Below are positions 41,814 through 50,789 of a DNA stretch of 64,000 nucleotides, one piece after another (within the stretch, counting starts at the first letter, position 1; each line of letters begins with the position of its first letter). Origin of the DNA: Bog-756 sp963734435 (GTDB lineage: Bacteria; Actinomycetota; Acidimicrobiia; Acidimicrobiales; RAAP-2). Location: the NCBI GenBank assembly GCA_963734435.1, contig CAVTHA010000015.1:310001-374000 (forward strand), in the 5' to 3' direction. A program made the position numbers and the translations under genes. The notes under the pieces are model-generated. The model worked only from the letters and a program-made list of their open reading frames with translations, made no database searches and was not told the origin of the DNA.

Positions 41814-42641
41814 TCAGCGGGGGCCGTGCGAGGCCGGGTCGGTCGTCTTGGAGATCGCCTCCGCGTCCACCCGGCCCTCGGCCATGGCGATCATCCCCGC
41901 CACGAAGCTGTCGAAGTCGGCCGTCTTCATCTCGACGATGGCCTTCATGTCCGGCAGGTAGTGCTCGAACGCCGGGCTGGTCAGGCAGTCGACGATGCCC
42001 GCTGCCACGTCCTCGGCGGGGACCAGGGGGCCGACGTACAGCGGGGGGTCGTTGTCGGGCTGGTCCCAGATCTCGGTGTCGATGGCCCCGGGTAGCACCA
42101 GCCGTACCGACACGCCGGTGCCGTGCAAGTCGGCGGCCATCGACTCACTCCACCCGGCCAGGGCGAACTTCGAGCCGCAGTAGGCCGCTTCGCTGGCGAT
42201 GCCGAGCCGCCCGCCCAGGCTCGACACGTTCACGATGACCCCGGCCCGACGCTCGAGCATGCCCGGAAGGAGGGCGAGGGAGATGGCCACCGGCGAGAGG
42301 TAATTGATGGCCATGGTCCGGCGCACCTCCTCCATGGTCAGTCGCTGGACCGGCCGGCGCATCGGGGCCCCGGCGTTGTTGATGACCACGTCGACCGGGC
42401 CCAGCTCGGCGTCGATGGCCCGAGCCACCTCGGCGGCGCGTTCGGGATCGCCGAGGTCGGCGGGCCAGGTCCGCGACCCGGGGGCGTTCCCGACGCAGTC
42501 GGCCAGCACCGCCTCGAGCCGGTCGGCGCGGCGGGCCACCAGCACCACAGTGGTGCCGCCAGCCGCCAGCAGCCGGGCGGTGGCGGCGCCGATGCCGGAC
42601 GAGGCGCCGGTGACGATGGCCACCCGCGCCGCTCCGGTCAC
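41814..42641 (-). CDS. short-chain dehydrogenase/reductase
   Basis: 275 aa, GTG start overlapping the stop of the N-acyl-amino-acid deacylase (GTGA). Coenzyme loop VTGASSGIGAATARLLAAGG, structural NNAGAPMRR, catalytic SSLGG Ser and AYCGSKFAL (YxxxK). It oxidises or reduces a secondary alcohol or ketone with NAD(P). Operonic with the deacylase upstream. The C-terminal tail (about residues 245-275) is longer than the minimal SDR and may be involved in oligomerisation. Confidence 0.92.
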   Translation of the reverse strand: MTGAARVAIVTGASSGIGAATARLLAAGGTTVVLVARRADRLEAVLADCVGNAPGSRTWPADLGDPERAAEVARAIDAELGPVDVVINNAGAPMRRPVQRLTMEEVRRTMAINYLSPVAISLALLPGMLERRAGVIVNVSSLGGRLGIASEAAYCGSKFALAGWSESMAADLHGTGVSVRLVLPGAIDTEIWDQPDNDPPLYVGPLVPAEDVAAGIVDCLTSPAFEHYLPDMKAIVEMKTADFDSFVAGMIAMAEGRVDAEAISKTTDPASHGPR

Positions 42642-44368
42642 GGCACGGCTCCGGGCACGGTGACCGTCTCGGTGTCGGTGCCCGAACGGAGGAGGGTCCC
42701 GGGCAGGTTCCCGGTGAACGATCCGTGGGCGGCGATCTCGGCTCCGTTGACCAGCACGTGCTCGATGCCCACCGCTTCGGCGTACAGGCGGTTGGCCCCC
42801 CCGGGCAGGTCGTTCCGGGTGCGCTCGGGGCCGTGGCCCACCCGCTCCGGGTCGAACAGGACGAGGTCGGCGTGCCAGCCCGGGGCCACCCGGCCCCGAT
42901 CCCGTAGGCCGTACAGGCGGGCCGGCACTTCGGTCAGCTGATGGACAGCCGCCTCCCAGTCGAGGAGCCCCCGCTTGCGGACTCCTTCGCCGAGCAGCGA
43001 GGTCGAGTAGATGGCGCCGCACATGACGTCCAGGTGGGCGCCGGCGTCCGATCCCCCGACCACGGTGCGGGGATCGAGCCACGCTCGGGCCCGCAGCTCC
43101 CAGTCGGCCTCCCTCTCCGGGATCGGTGGCCGCAGGCCCGTCCGCAGCCGGTCGGCCACCACCACGTCCAGCATGGCGTCGAACGGGTCCTGGTCGCGTT
43201 CCTTGGCCACCTCGCCCACCGTGCGTCCCTCGCAGGACGCGTTGGCCGGCTCGAATACTTCGTCGAAGCGGAGGGCGGGCCAGTTGGCCAGCGCGCCGAG
43301 GATCCCGGCCTCCTTGGAGTGGGCTCCCTCGTCGAGCCGGCGCCGTACCTCGGGATCGGCCAGCGCAGCCAGGCGTTCCGGCACCGGTAGGGCGAGAGTC
43401 TCACGCCAGCCGGGCAGCCCGTCGAGTATGGCCCCAGTGAGGAACGACAGGCGGATCTGGAGGGTGTGGGGCATGGTCAGCGCCACCACGGTGGCTCCGC
43501 GCTCCGCCGCCGCGGTGGAGGCGGCCAGCTGGTGCTCCATGGCTCCGGGGTTGAGCGAGGACACGCCGAGCACGTTCCAGTTGACCGGCCGGTTGGCCAA
43601 CAGGGAGAGGGTGGCCATCAACTCCACCTCGTCGTCGGTGAAGCCGTTGAGACAGCCGGGCACGATGATCTCGAAGGTGGTGCCGGCGTGGTCCCGGACC
43701 GCCGCGGCCAGGGCCTCGAGCTCTTCACGGCTGGCCGAGCGGGACGGCACCGGGTTGCCCTCACCGTCATGGTGGGTGTGGGCCTGGGAAGTGGACAGGC
43801 CGAGGGCGCCTTCGTCCATCGAGCGGTGGGCGAGGGAGATCATCTCCTTGATGTCCTCGGCTGTGGCTTCGTGTCCCACGGCGGCGTCGCCCATGACTGC
43901 CCGGCGGATGGTCGAATGCCCGACGAGAAAGCCGGCGTTGACTCCGAGCCGCCCGTCGAGCCGCCCGATCCAGTCGCCGAACGAGGCCCATGTCCAGTCG
44001 AGGCCCTGCTCCAAGGCGGCCAGCGGCATGCCTTCCACCCGGGCCATCATGCGCGACAAGTAGCCGGAATGGTCGGGCCCCGCCGGCGCCAGCGAGAAAC
44101 CGCAATTGCCGCCGATCACCGTGGTCACCCCGTGAAGGGGTGAGGGGCTCGCGGCCGGGTCCCAGAACAGCTGGGCGTCGTAGTGAGTGTGGAGGTCGAC
44201 GAACCCAGGCGCCACCATCAAGCCGTCGGCATCGATCTCCCGGGCACCCTGGTCGTCGACCCGGCCGACCGCGGCGATCCGCCCCGACTGCACGGCCACA
44301 TCGGCCTGTTGCGACGGCCCGCCGGTCCCGTCCACCACCGTTCCCGACCTGATCACCAGATCCAGCAC
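42638..44368 (-). CDS. N-acyl-D-amino-acid deacylase family amidohydrolase
   Basis: 576 aa. Conserved features: FVDLHTHYDAQLFWDP (HxH metal pair), TTVIGGNCGFSLAPAGP, GLSTSQAHTHH, and VVGGSDAGAHLD with the catalytic Asp. It removes an acyl group from an N-acyl-D-amino acid or a similar amide through a metal-activated water. I chose the GTG at 44368 because GGAGGTGA lies immediately upstream and the family start is at LDLVIRSG. An ATG eight codons upstream is the alternative. It is divergent from the amidohydrolase at 44509. Operonic with the SDR downstream. Confidence 0.9.
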   Translation of the reverse strand: MLDLVIRSGTVVDGTGGPSQQADVAVQSGRIAAVGRVDDQGAREIDADGLMVAPGFVDLHTHYDAQLFWDPAASPSPLHGVTTVIGGNCGFSLAPAGPDHSGYLSRMMARVEGMPLAALEQGLDWTWASFGDWIGRLDGRLGVNAGFLVGHSTIRRAVMGDAAVGHEATAEDIKEMISLAHRSMDEGALGLSTSQAHTHHDGEGNPVPSRSASREELEALAAAVRDHAGTTFEIIVPGCLNGFTDDEVELMATLSLLANRPVNWNVLGVSSLNPGAMEHQLAASTAAAERGATVVALTMPHTLQIRLSFLTGAILDGLPGWRETLALPVPERLAALADPEVRRRLDEGAHSKEAGILGALANWPALRFDEVFEPANASCEGRTVGEVAKERDQDPFDAMLDVVVADRLRTGLRPPIPEREADWELRARAWLDPRTVVGGSDAGAHLDVMCGAIYSTSLLGEGVRKRGLLDWEAAVHQLTEVPARLYGLRDRGRVAPGWHADLVLFDPERVGHGPERTRNDLPGGANRLYAEAVGIEHVLVNGAEIAAHGSFTGNLPGTLLRSGTDTETVTVPGAVP

Positions 44369-44508
44369 CGCATCACCTCCATGTCCCGGCATCGTCGCGG
44401 TCCCTCGGCTACAGGTTCGACGCGCGTGCGGCCGATGCGCCCGAGCTGTGGAGGCATCCCGGCGATGAGAACGCCGTTTTCGAGCCACATGATAGCTTCG
44501 ATGGTGCG

Positions 44509-45780
44509 ATGGCGACCGAGGCAGTCGACGGCAGGGATACCCACGCCGGCACGGTGGTGGCGGAGACGGCACTGCTGCCAGACCCTGCGCCGCGGCCGAT
44601 CCTCGTCCCGGTCATCTCGGTGGACGACCATCTCATCGAGCCGCCCGACCTGTTCGAGGGACGGATCCCCGCCGCATTGGCCGAGCGGGCACCGCGAGTG
44701 GTGGAGACTCCCGGGGGGCCTCAGATGTGGGTCTACGAGGAACGGACCTATCCGAACATCGGCCTCAACGCCGTGGTCGGCCGGCCCCGCCAGTCATGGA
44801 GCATGGATCCGGCCCGCTTCGACGAGATGCGCCCGGGGTGCTACGAGATCGAGGCCCGGATCAGCGACATGGACCTCAACGGGGTGTGGGCGTCGCTCTG
44901 CTTCCCTTCCCTGGTGGCCGGATTCTGTGGAGCCGTCTTTTCCGGGTCCCGCGATCCGGAGCTCGGCCTGGCCTGCGTACGGGCGTGGAACGACTGGCAC
45001 CTGGAGGTGTGGGCCGGGGCACACCCCGAGCGGATCATCCCCCTCCAGCTCCCCTGGCTGGCGGACCCGGCGGTGGCCGCCGAGGAGGTTCGGGCCAACG
45101 CCGCCCGCGGTTTCAAGGCCGTCAGCTTCCCCGAGTTCCCCTCCCAGCTCGGCTTCCCGTCGATCTTCACCGACGTCTGGGAGCCCTTCTTTGCCGCCTG
45201 CCAAGACACCCAGACCGTGGTCTGCCTGCACACCGGAGCCTCCTCCTGGGCCCCGCTGCCGTCGCCCGACCCTCCCTTCGAGCTCCTGCCTACGCTCTTC
45301 CCGGTCAACGCGCTGGTGGCGGCGGCCGAATGGGTGTGGTCGGGGGTCCCGCTCCGCTTCCCGCGGCTGGCGGTGGCGTTCTCTGAAGGGGGGATGGGTT
45401 GGGTGCCGATGCTCCTGGACCGCCTCGACTACGTGCTTCATCACTCTGGCTCGGGGTCCGCCGAGAACCACTGGCCCTCGGACCTGCTGCCGAGCGAGGT
45501 GCTGAAGCGCAACTTCTGGTTCTGCAGCATCGATGACCCCTCGGTGGTCGAGCTGCGCGAGCGGATCGGTGTGGACCACATCATGGTGGAGAGCGACTAC
45601 CCCCATGCCGACTCGACCTGGCCCGACACCCAGGCCGTGCTCCGGGCCAGCATGGGCCACCTGCCCCAGGACGAGCTGCGCCGCATGGCCGCCGGCAACG
45701 CTGCCGCCCTGTTCCGCCATCCCCTGCCAGAAGAGGACGACTGGCGCCCGCCCGGCCTCCGGCCATCGACCGGGTCGTGA
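44509..45780 (+). CDS. amidohydrolase family protein (amidohydrolase_2 type)
   Basis: 423 aa. Metal-site motif SVDDHLIEPPDLF at the N-terminus, VVCLHTGASSWAPLPSPDPP with a His around residue 245, and MVESDYPHADSTWPDTQ with the terminal Asp. It belongs to the TIM-barrel decarboxylase/hydrolase group (like the disrupted protein at 13530). It probably hydrolyses or decarboxylates a catabolic intermediate. Followed 82 bp downstream by P450 number three, so the two could be co-transcribed. Start: ATG near a poor ribosome-binding site. Confidence 0.88.
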   Translation: MATEAVDGRDTHAGTVVAETALLPDPAPRPILVPVISVDDHLIEPPDLFEGRIPAALAERAPRVVETPGGPQMWVYEERTYPNIGLNAVVGRPRQSWSMDPARFDEMRPGCYEIEARISDMDLNGVWASLCFPSLVAGFCGAVFSGSRDPELGLACVRAWNDWHLEVWAGAHPERIIPLQLPWLADPAVAAEEVRANAARGFKAVSFPEFPSQLGFPSIFTDVWEPFFAACQDTQTVVCLHTGASSWAPLPSPDPPFELLPTLFPVNALVAAAEWVWSGVPLRFPRLAVAFSEGGMGWVPMLLDRLDYVLHHSGSGSAENHWPSDLLPSEVLKRNFWFCSIDDPSVVELRERIGVDHIMVESDYPHADSTWPDTQAVLRASMGHLPQDELRRMAAGNAAALFRHPLPEEDDWRPPGLRPSTGS

Positions 45781-45862
45781 CGCGGGTGGATGATGATGTG
45801 AGCCCCGTCCGGCCGAATCTCGAGGCGACCGTCAATACCGTCCCGCACGGAGCACGCCGTCC

Positions 45863-47068
45863 ATGACCATCAGCACCGCCGAGTTCGATCCCTTCTCGTC
45901 CGAGTACTTCGACGACCCCTACGACCTGTACCGGAGGATGCGGGACGAGGCCCCTGTCTTCTGCAGCGAGAAGTACGGGTTCTGGGCGCTCTTCCGTTAC
46001 GAGGACGTCTGTGAGGCGCACAAGGAGTGGCAGACCTTCTCCTCCAGCCACGGGGTCGACCTGTCGACCCTCAGCAAACCGCCCGAGCTCATCCGACAGC
46101 TGCAGAGCATGATCATGCTGGATCCCCCCGAGCACGACCGGCTGCGGGCCCTGGTGAGCCGGGCCTTCACCCCCCGGGCGGTGGCCGCCCTCGAGCCCAT
46201 GATCCGCGAGGTCATCGTCGGGGTCCTGGATGGCTGCGACCCCGACGGGTTCGACGCGGTGGCCGAGTTCTCCGGGCCGTTCCCGGTCGAGATCATCTCG
46301 CGGATGCTCGGCGTGCCGGGCTCCGACCGCCAGCAGATCCGCCATTGGCTCGATGCCATGCTGCACCGGGAGCCCGGGGAGATGGACCCGACCGCCGAAG
46401 GGGTGGCGGCCGCCCTCGAGACGGTCGCCTACTTCCTCGAGCTGATCGCGGAGAAGCGGCGGCACCCGGCCGACGACATGATCAGCCGGCTGATCGCCGT
46501 CGAGGTCGACCGGGGCGACGAGGGCCCGACCCGGTTGAACGATGAGGAGATCGCCGGGTTCGCCTCCCTCCTCGGGGGCGCCGGCGCCGAGACGGTGACC
46601 AAGCTGGTGGGCAACGCCGTCGTGCTGTTCGCCCGCAACCCCGGAGAGTGGCGCAAGGTGCTGGACGACCCCGGCGCCATCCCCGGCGCGGTCGAGGAGA
46701 TCCTCCGCTACTGGCCGCCCTCGCAGTACCAGGGCCGGTTCTCTGTCCGCCACGCCACCTACAGCGGGGTGACCGTCCCGCCCGGGTTCCCGACCATTCT
46801 GGTGACCGGGTCGGCCAGCCGGGACGAGCGCTTCTACGACCGGCCCGACGACTTCGACATCGGCCGCCCGCCGAGCCTGGCGCTCGGCTTCGGCTACGGC
46901 ATCCACAGCTGTCTCGGAGCCGCACTGGCCCGCATGGAGAGTCGCATCGCCATCGAGGAGCTGGCCCGCCGTTGGCCGAGCTACCGGGTCGACGAGGACG
47001 GGTGCCGTCGGGTCCATATGTCGAACGTGGCCGGCTACTCGCACGTACCACTGCGCCGGACGGCCTAG
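45863..47068 (+). CDS. cytochrome P450
   Basis: 401 aa. I-helix region GGAGAET, K-helix VEEILRYWPP (ExxR), heme loop FGYGIHSCLGAALARMESR. The N-terminal segment is like the class III-type P450s of actinobacteria (DPYDLYRRMRDEAPVF). It follows the amidohydrolase on the same strand and converges on the VOC genes. It probably hydroxylates a hydrophobic substrate with a ferredoxin. Third P450 of the window, and the sequences of the three differ enough to suggest separate substrates. Confidence 0.95.
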   Translation: MTISTAEFDPFSSEYFDDPYDLYRRMRDEAPVFCSEKYGFWALFRYEDVCEAHKEWQTFSSSHGVDLSTLSKPPELIRQLQSMIMLDPPEHDRLRALVSRAFTPRAVAALEPMIREVIVGVLDGCDPDGFDAVAEFSGPFPVEIISRMLGVPGSDRQQIRHWLDAMLHREPGEMDPTAEGVAAALETVAYFLELIAEKRRHPADDMISRLIAVEVDRGDEGPTRLNDEEIAGFASLLGGAGAETVTKLVGNAVVLFARNPGEWRKVLDDPGAIPGAVEEILRYWPPSQYQGRFSVRHATYSGVTVPPGFPTILVTGSASRDERFYDRPDDFDIGRPPSLALGFGYGIHSCLGAALARMESRIAIEELARRWPSYRVDEDGCRRVHMSNVAGYSHVPLRRTA

Positions 47069-47092
47069 GGCGTCCCGGGGTTCGGCGTCCCC

Positions 47093-47473
47093 TCAAGCGG
47101 ACGGCGCGGCGACCTCCGGGTCCTGTTGCAGCTCGATCGTGTTGCCGGCCGGATCGGCTACCCAGATCTGCACCACGTCACCTTGGGCGCCCTGCACGTA
47201 GGGGACCCCGTCCCGTTCGAGCTCGGCGATGGCACTGTCCAGGTCCTCGACCCCGAAGCAGACATGGGGGCCGGTCGGGCGGATCTCGGATGCACCCTGG
47301 GGCGCATCCACCAGGTGCACCTGGGCGGGGCCGGCACTCAACCATCGGCCCTCGACCCCGGCAATGTGCGGGCGCGGCAGGCCCGGGAGGCTGAGGCGAC
47401 GGTAGAACGCCTCGCACTCGCTGAGATGACCCTCGACGTTGACACTGTGATGCAGGATGCGAGTCACCCGCAC
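47093..47473 (-). CDS. VOC-family (glyoxalase/bleomycin-resistance) protein
   Basis: 126 aa. The single VOC fold shows ILHHSVNVEGHLSECEAFYRR at the start, VHLVDAPQGASEIRPTG, HVCFGVEDLDSAIAELE, and VVQIWVADPAGNTIELQQDP at the end with the C-terminal metal-Glu. Such proteins bind a divalent metal and act as isomerases or dioxygenases. The start ATG is 3 nt after the stop of the preceding VOC gene; two VOC proteins in tandem can make the paired beta-alpha-beta units of one active site. Confidence 0.88.
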   Translation of the reverse strand: MRVTRILHHSVNVEGHLSECEAFYRRLSLPGLPRPHIAGVEGRWLSAGPAQVHLVDAPQGASEIRPTGPHVCFGVEDLDSAIAELERDGVPYVQGAQGDVVQIWVADPAGNTIELQQDPEVAAPSA

Positions 47474-47475
47474 GG

Positions 47476-47871
47476 CTACGCCTCCTCCGGTGCCGGTGGG
47501 GGTTCCAGCTGCTCCATGAACTCGAGCCGGGTGTTACCCGGCGCGGCGACGAAGGCGATCCGTCGACGGCCGAACGTCCCGACCACCTCGGCCGGCCCCC
47601 ACAGGACGGACTGCCCGGCCAGCTGGCCGTCGAGGTCGTCGGTGAAGAGGGCGGCATGGAGGAAGCCCTCGTCGGGGAGAGACATCGCGTCCTCGTAGAT
47701 GGCGCGCGTGAACAGGGTGATCAGCACCGGGCCCAGGTGAGCATCAGCCCGCTCACCGCCGTGCCACGGCCCGCGCCCGGAGATGGTGGCTCCAGCCTGC
47801 TCGTAGAAGGCCAGCGCCGCATCGAGGTCCGACACCTTGACCGCCAGGTTCCCGAACGCGGTGACGGTCAC
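47476..47871 (-). CDS. VOC-family (glyoxalase-like) protein
   Basis: 131 aa, GTG start overlapping the stop of the Gfo/Idh/MocA gene (GTGA). VOC features: AFGNLAVKVSDLDAALAFYEQAG, AHLGPVLITLFTRAIYEDAM, and RRRIAFVAAPGNTRLEFMEQ with the terminal Glu. It may pair with the following VOC gene as a heterodimer. Tight overlap with the oxidoreductase suggests a three-gene operon acting on the same compound, possibly a sugar or cyclic intermediate. Confidence 0.88.
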   Translation of the reverse strand: MTVTAFGNLAVKVSDLDAALAFYEQAGATISGRGPWHGGERADAHLGPVLITLFTRAIYEDAMSLPDEGFLHAALFTDDLDGQLAGQSVLWGPAEVVGTFGRRRIAFVAAPGNTRLEFMEQLEPPPAPEEA

Positions 47872-48980
47872 CGGGGCCAACCGTCGGGTACGACCGAGCC
47901 GGTGATGGTGCGGGGGTCGACCGCCGAACCGGTGTTGCCGGCCTGGTAGACGGCGAAGCACAGCTGCAGCGCCTTCGCCGCTTCGGCCGCGCTCATCTCA
48001 GCCGGCACGCCGTCGACCAGCGCGTCCACGAAATGGGAGGCCGAACGGTCGAACCCAAGGTTCCAGTCCGACGGGACGTCGCTGAAGGCGGTTGTGGTCT
48101 GGTTGCCGTGGCCACCGTGGTAGAGCACGACGGCGGGCAGGTCGAGCAGCTCGCCGGTGCACCGGGTGACCCACAAGAACCCCTCATCGCCCTGTATCTC
48201 GAAGAACTCGTCGGCGCCGTAGAACGAGGAGCGCATCCACATGGCGGGGGCGTAGGACACCTCCATGGTGCCGAGCAGGCCGGGCTCCTCGTACTCGAAG
48301 ATGACCGCGCAGGGCTCGAAGAAGTGGTCCCGCCGCCTCACCACCGCCTGCACCGACACGATGTCCTGGTCGAACAGCCACAGGGCCACCGCGTACTTGT
48401 GGATCATGTCGTCGAACAGGTGCCCGCCGGGACTGTCCTTGTTCATGCGCCACGTGTAGCCGTCTGCCTCCAGCCCGGCCTGGAAGGCGGAGTCGGTCTG
48501 GCCCACGACTGTCCGCAGCCGCACGTGGGTGGGCGTCCCGATGGCACCCTGCCCGATGAGCTGCTTGGCCCGCTCGAGCGGCGGGTAGTGGCGGAAGCAC
48601 TCGCTGATCCGGAGGATGACCCCGGCATCGGCGGCCGCCTTCTCCATGACCTGGGCATCGGCGACGCTGTTGGCGATCGGCTTCTGGCAGGAGATGTGCT
48701 TGCCGGCGCCGGCCGCGGCCAGGGCATGATCGCGGTGGAGGTGGGTCGGGGTGAGGATCTCGACGGCATCGACCTCGGGATCGGCCAGTAGGTCGTCGAG
48801 GGAGGTGAACCAACGGCCCGCGCCCCACGCCTCGGCCGCCGCCGCCGCTCTTCCCACGAAGGGGTCGCACACGGCCACCACATCGCAACGCGGATCGGCC
48901 AGGTAGCCGTTCACGTTGAGCGAGGCGATGTTGCCTGCGCCGACGATCCCGATCCGTGCCCGGCCAGTCGCATCTGACAT
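47868..48980 (-). CDS. Gfo/Idh/MocA-family NAD(P)-dependent oxidoreductase
   Basis: 370 aa. N-terminal Rossmann motif RIGIVGAGNIASLNVNGYL, CDVVAVCDP, and the EKP-equivalent ISCQKPIANSVADAQ (Cys-Gln-Lys-Pro around residue 95). The C-terminal alpha/beta domain holds the His pair GGHLFDDMIHKYAVALWLF. It oxidises a sugar, inositol or similar cyclic hydroxyl. Start supported by a TACGCT box 7 nt upstream of the ATG. Downstream come two overlapping VOC genes. The substrate is open; the VOC context recalls inosose or sugar-type catabolism but is not conclusive. Confidence 0.9.
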   Translation of the reverse strand: MSDATGRARIGIVGAGNIASLNVNGYLADPRCDVVAVCDPFVGRAAAAAEAWGAGRWFTSLDDLLADPEVDAVEILTPTHLHRDHALAAAGAGKHISCQKPIANSVADAQVMEKAAADAGVILRISECFRHYPPLERAKQLIGQGAIGTPTHVRLRTVVGQTDSAFQAGLEADGYTWRMNKDSPGGHLFDDMIHKYAVALWLFDQDIVSVQAVVRRRDHFFEPCAVIFEYEEPGLLGTMEVSYAPAMWMRSSFYGADEFFEIQGDEGFLWVTRCTGELLDLPAVVLYHGGHGNQTTTAFSDVPSDWNLGFDRSASHFVDALVDGVPAEMSAAEAAKALQLCFAVYQAGNTGSAVDPRTITGSVVPDGWPR

Positions 48981-48987
48981 CGGCGTC

Positions 48988-48993
48988 AGCGTA
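48988..48993 (-). promoter_or_regulatory. candidate -10 box (TACGCT) for the Gfo/Idh/MocA operon
   Basis: On the minus strand TACGCT ends 7 nt before the ATG at 48980, with no Shine-Dalgarno motif. Leaderless transcription of the three-gene operon is likely. Confidence 0.45.
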
Positions 48994-49185
48994 CCGTAGG
49001 CCGGGCCGGGTTTCGTTGGGCAAACTCCCGGGGGCGACGAGTTCGACCGCCGATGTGCACCGAATAGCCGGCCGCCGTTTGCCCGCCGCCGTTGCCCGTC
49101 GCTGCCGCCCCGACCGGCTGACCGGCTCATGGGGTCGGCGGGGGCAATGGTAGGTTCGATCCCCGGTCGGGGCCCGAGGAGGAAT

Positions 49186-50175
49186 GTGAGCGGCGACGAA
49201 GCAACGGCTTCCAGAGCGGATTCCGGCGCCGGCAGCCGTACGCCCGCCGGCCAGGTGCTGCCGCAGCTCCAGCGCGTGGGGCGCCGGGCCCGGCGGGAGG
49301 CCACCCGGCTACTCGACCTCCCGTTCGAACAGCTCGCACCGCGCCAGGCGGTCCGGCTCGCCTACAACGTGCTCCTCCGGCGGGACCCCGACGAGCCGGC
49401 CTGGAGCGAGCAGGCCGGGGCCATCACCGAGGGAACCATCACCCGAGGCGACATGGTCGATCGCATCCGTTGCTCGAGCGAGTACCAGACTCAGGTCCCG
49501 GTGGGACCGGTCAGCCTGCACAGCTCGCTGCACGCCAGCCGCTGCCAGTTCATCGCCGGCCTGCCTCCGGCCCGGCGCATCGTCGACTTGGGCGGCGGAC
49601 ACACCACCGACCCGCGGGGAGCGCTGGTGGTGCTGGGATATCCCTACGACTTCGAAGAGCTGGTGGTGGTCGACCTGCCCCCCGACGATCGGCACCCGCT
49701 CTATCAGTCGGAGCGGTTCGGGGCGGGGGAGACCGAGCGGGGGAGTGTCCGCTACGAGTACCGGTCGATGTCCGACCTCTCCTTCGCCGGCGACGCGTCG
49801 GTCGGCCTGGTCTACAGCGGCCAGTCGATCGAGCACGTCTCCGACACCGACGGCGACACCGTCCTGAAAGAGTGCCTGCGGATCCTCGAACCAGGCGGGT
49901 TCCTGGCCATCGACACGCCCAACGGCCGGGTCTGCCGTCTCCAGCAGGCGGCGTTCATCGATCCCGACCACGAGGTCGAGTACACGCTCGGGCAACTGCG
50001 GGAGAAGGTGCGCCGGGCCGGCTTCCACATCCTCACCGAACGGGGGCTCAACTGGGGCGGCCCGGCGGTGGCGGTGGGGCGTTTCGATCCGGTGGCGCTG
50101 GCCGGCAACTACGGCGTCTACTACGACGCCGAGTCGTGCTATCTGCTGGCGATGCTGTCTCAGAAGCCCGGCTGA
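49186..50175 (+). CDS. class I SAM-dependent methyltransferase with DUF4214-like N-terminal domain
   Basis: 329 aa from a GTG at 49186. The N-terminal ~100 residues resemble DUF4214 (LAPRQAVRLAYNVLLRRDPDEPAWSE), a domain seen beside glycan enzymes. The methyltransferase core follows: RIVDLGGGHTTDPRG (SAM loop), SVGLVYSGQSIEHVSDTDG, ILEPGGFLAIDTPNGRVCRLQQ. AGGAGG precedes the GTG but with only three bases of spacing; ATGs at 49129 and 49147 are alternatives. It likely methylates a sugar or lipid-linked glycan. It is near the right-hand glycan locus but separated from it by the Ddn-like and acyltransferase genes. Confidence 0.8.
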   Translation: MSGDEATASRADSGAGSRTPAGQVLPQLQRVGRRARREATRLLDLPFEQLAPRQAVRLAYNVLLRRDPDEPAWSEQAGAITEGTITRGDMVDRIRCSSEYQTQVPVGPVSLHSSLHASRCQFIAGLPPARRIVDLGGGHTTDPRGALVVLGYPYDFEELVVVDLPPDDRHPLYQSERFGAGETERGSVRYEYRSMSDLSFAGDASVGLVYSGQSIEHVSDTDGDTVLKECLRILEPGGFLAIDTPNGRVCRLQQAAFIDPDHEVEYTLGQLREKVRRAGFHILTERGLNWGGPAVAVGRFDPVALAGNYGVYYDAESCYLLAMLSQKPG

Positions 50176-50228
50176 GGGTGCCGCCGGCGCCGCCACGCAG
50201 TCAGCGCCGGCGCCGGACGAGAGACGGC

Positions 50229-50669
50229 TCAGGCGGTGACGGGCTCGAGCACGAACACCGGGATCTGGCGTTCGGTCCGAGTCTGGTACTCGGCGTAGTC
50301 CGGGTAGGCCTCCACCGCCCGTTCCCACCACGTGGCCTTCTCGTCCCCGATGACCTCCCGGGCCACCATGTCGGACTTCACCGGACCGTCCTGCAATTCG
50401 ACGTGAGGGTCGGCCACCAGGTTGAAGTACCAGCGGGGATGGGACGGCGCCCCTCCCTGCGAGGCGACGACGGCGTATCGCCCATCGTGCTCGACCCGCA
50501 TCAACGGGGTCTTGCGGACCTTGCCGGACTGCGCCCCGCGGCTGGTGAGGATGACCACCCGCATGCCGCGTAGGGTCGTCCCGTCGGTTCCCGCCGAGTG
50601 TTCGTACTTCTCCACCTGGTCGTGGACCCAACCGGCCGTGCTCGGCTCGTACTCACCTTGGACGGGCAT
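50229..50669 (-). CDS. F420-dependent nitroreductase/deazaflavin-type oxidoreductase (Ddn-like)
   Basis: 146 aa. Split-barrel fold with ILTSRGAQSGKVRKTPLMRVEHDGRYAVVASQGG, the typical F420-binding stretch of Ddn-type enzymes, and HPRWYFNLVADPHVELQDG. The reaction would be hydride transfer from reduced F420 to quinones or other acceptors. A TAGGCT box ends 6 nt before the ATG at 50669, so this ATG is preferred over a GTG at 50675. The protein supports F420 biosynthesis in the organism. It stands alone between the methyltransferase and the acyltransferase. Confidence 0.92.
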   Translation of the reverse strand: MPVQGEYEPSTAGWVHDQVEKYEHSAGTDGTTLRGMRVVILTSRGAQSGKVRKTPLMRVEHDGRYAVVASQGGAPSHPRWYFNLVADPHVELQDGPVKSDMVAREVIGDEKATWWERAVEAYPDYAEYQTRTERQIPVFVLEPVTA

Positions 50670-50675
50670 GGACAC

Positions 50676-50681
50676 AGCCTA
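50676..50681 (-). promoter_or_regulatory. candidate -10 box (TAGGCT) for the Ddn-like gene
   Basis: On the minus strand TAGGCT ends 6 nt before the ATG at 50669. This selects the ATG over the GTG two codons upstream. Confidence 0.5.
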
Positions 50682-50789
50682 CGGTCCGACGTCGACGCCG
50701 AGGTCGAGAGATGGTGGGTGTGCTCGGTGCCCGCGGCATCTCCAGCGGTGGAACGGCCCAGGGCCGCGACTGAGCGAAGGCGGGTCCGT

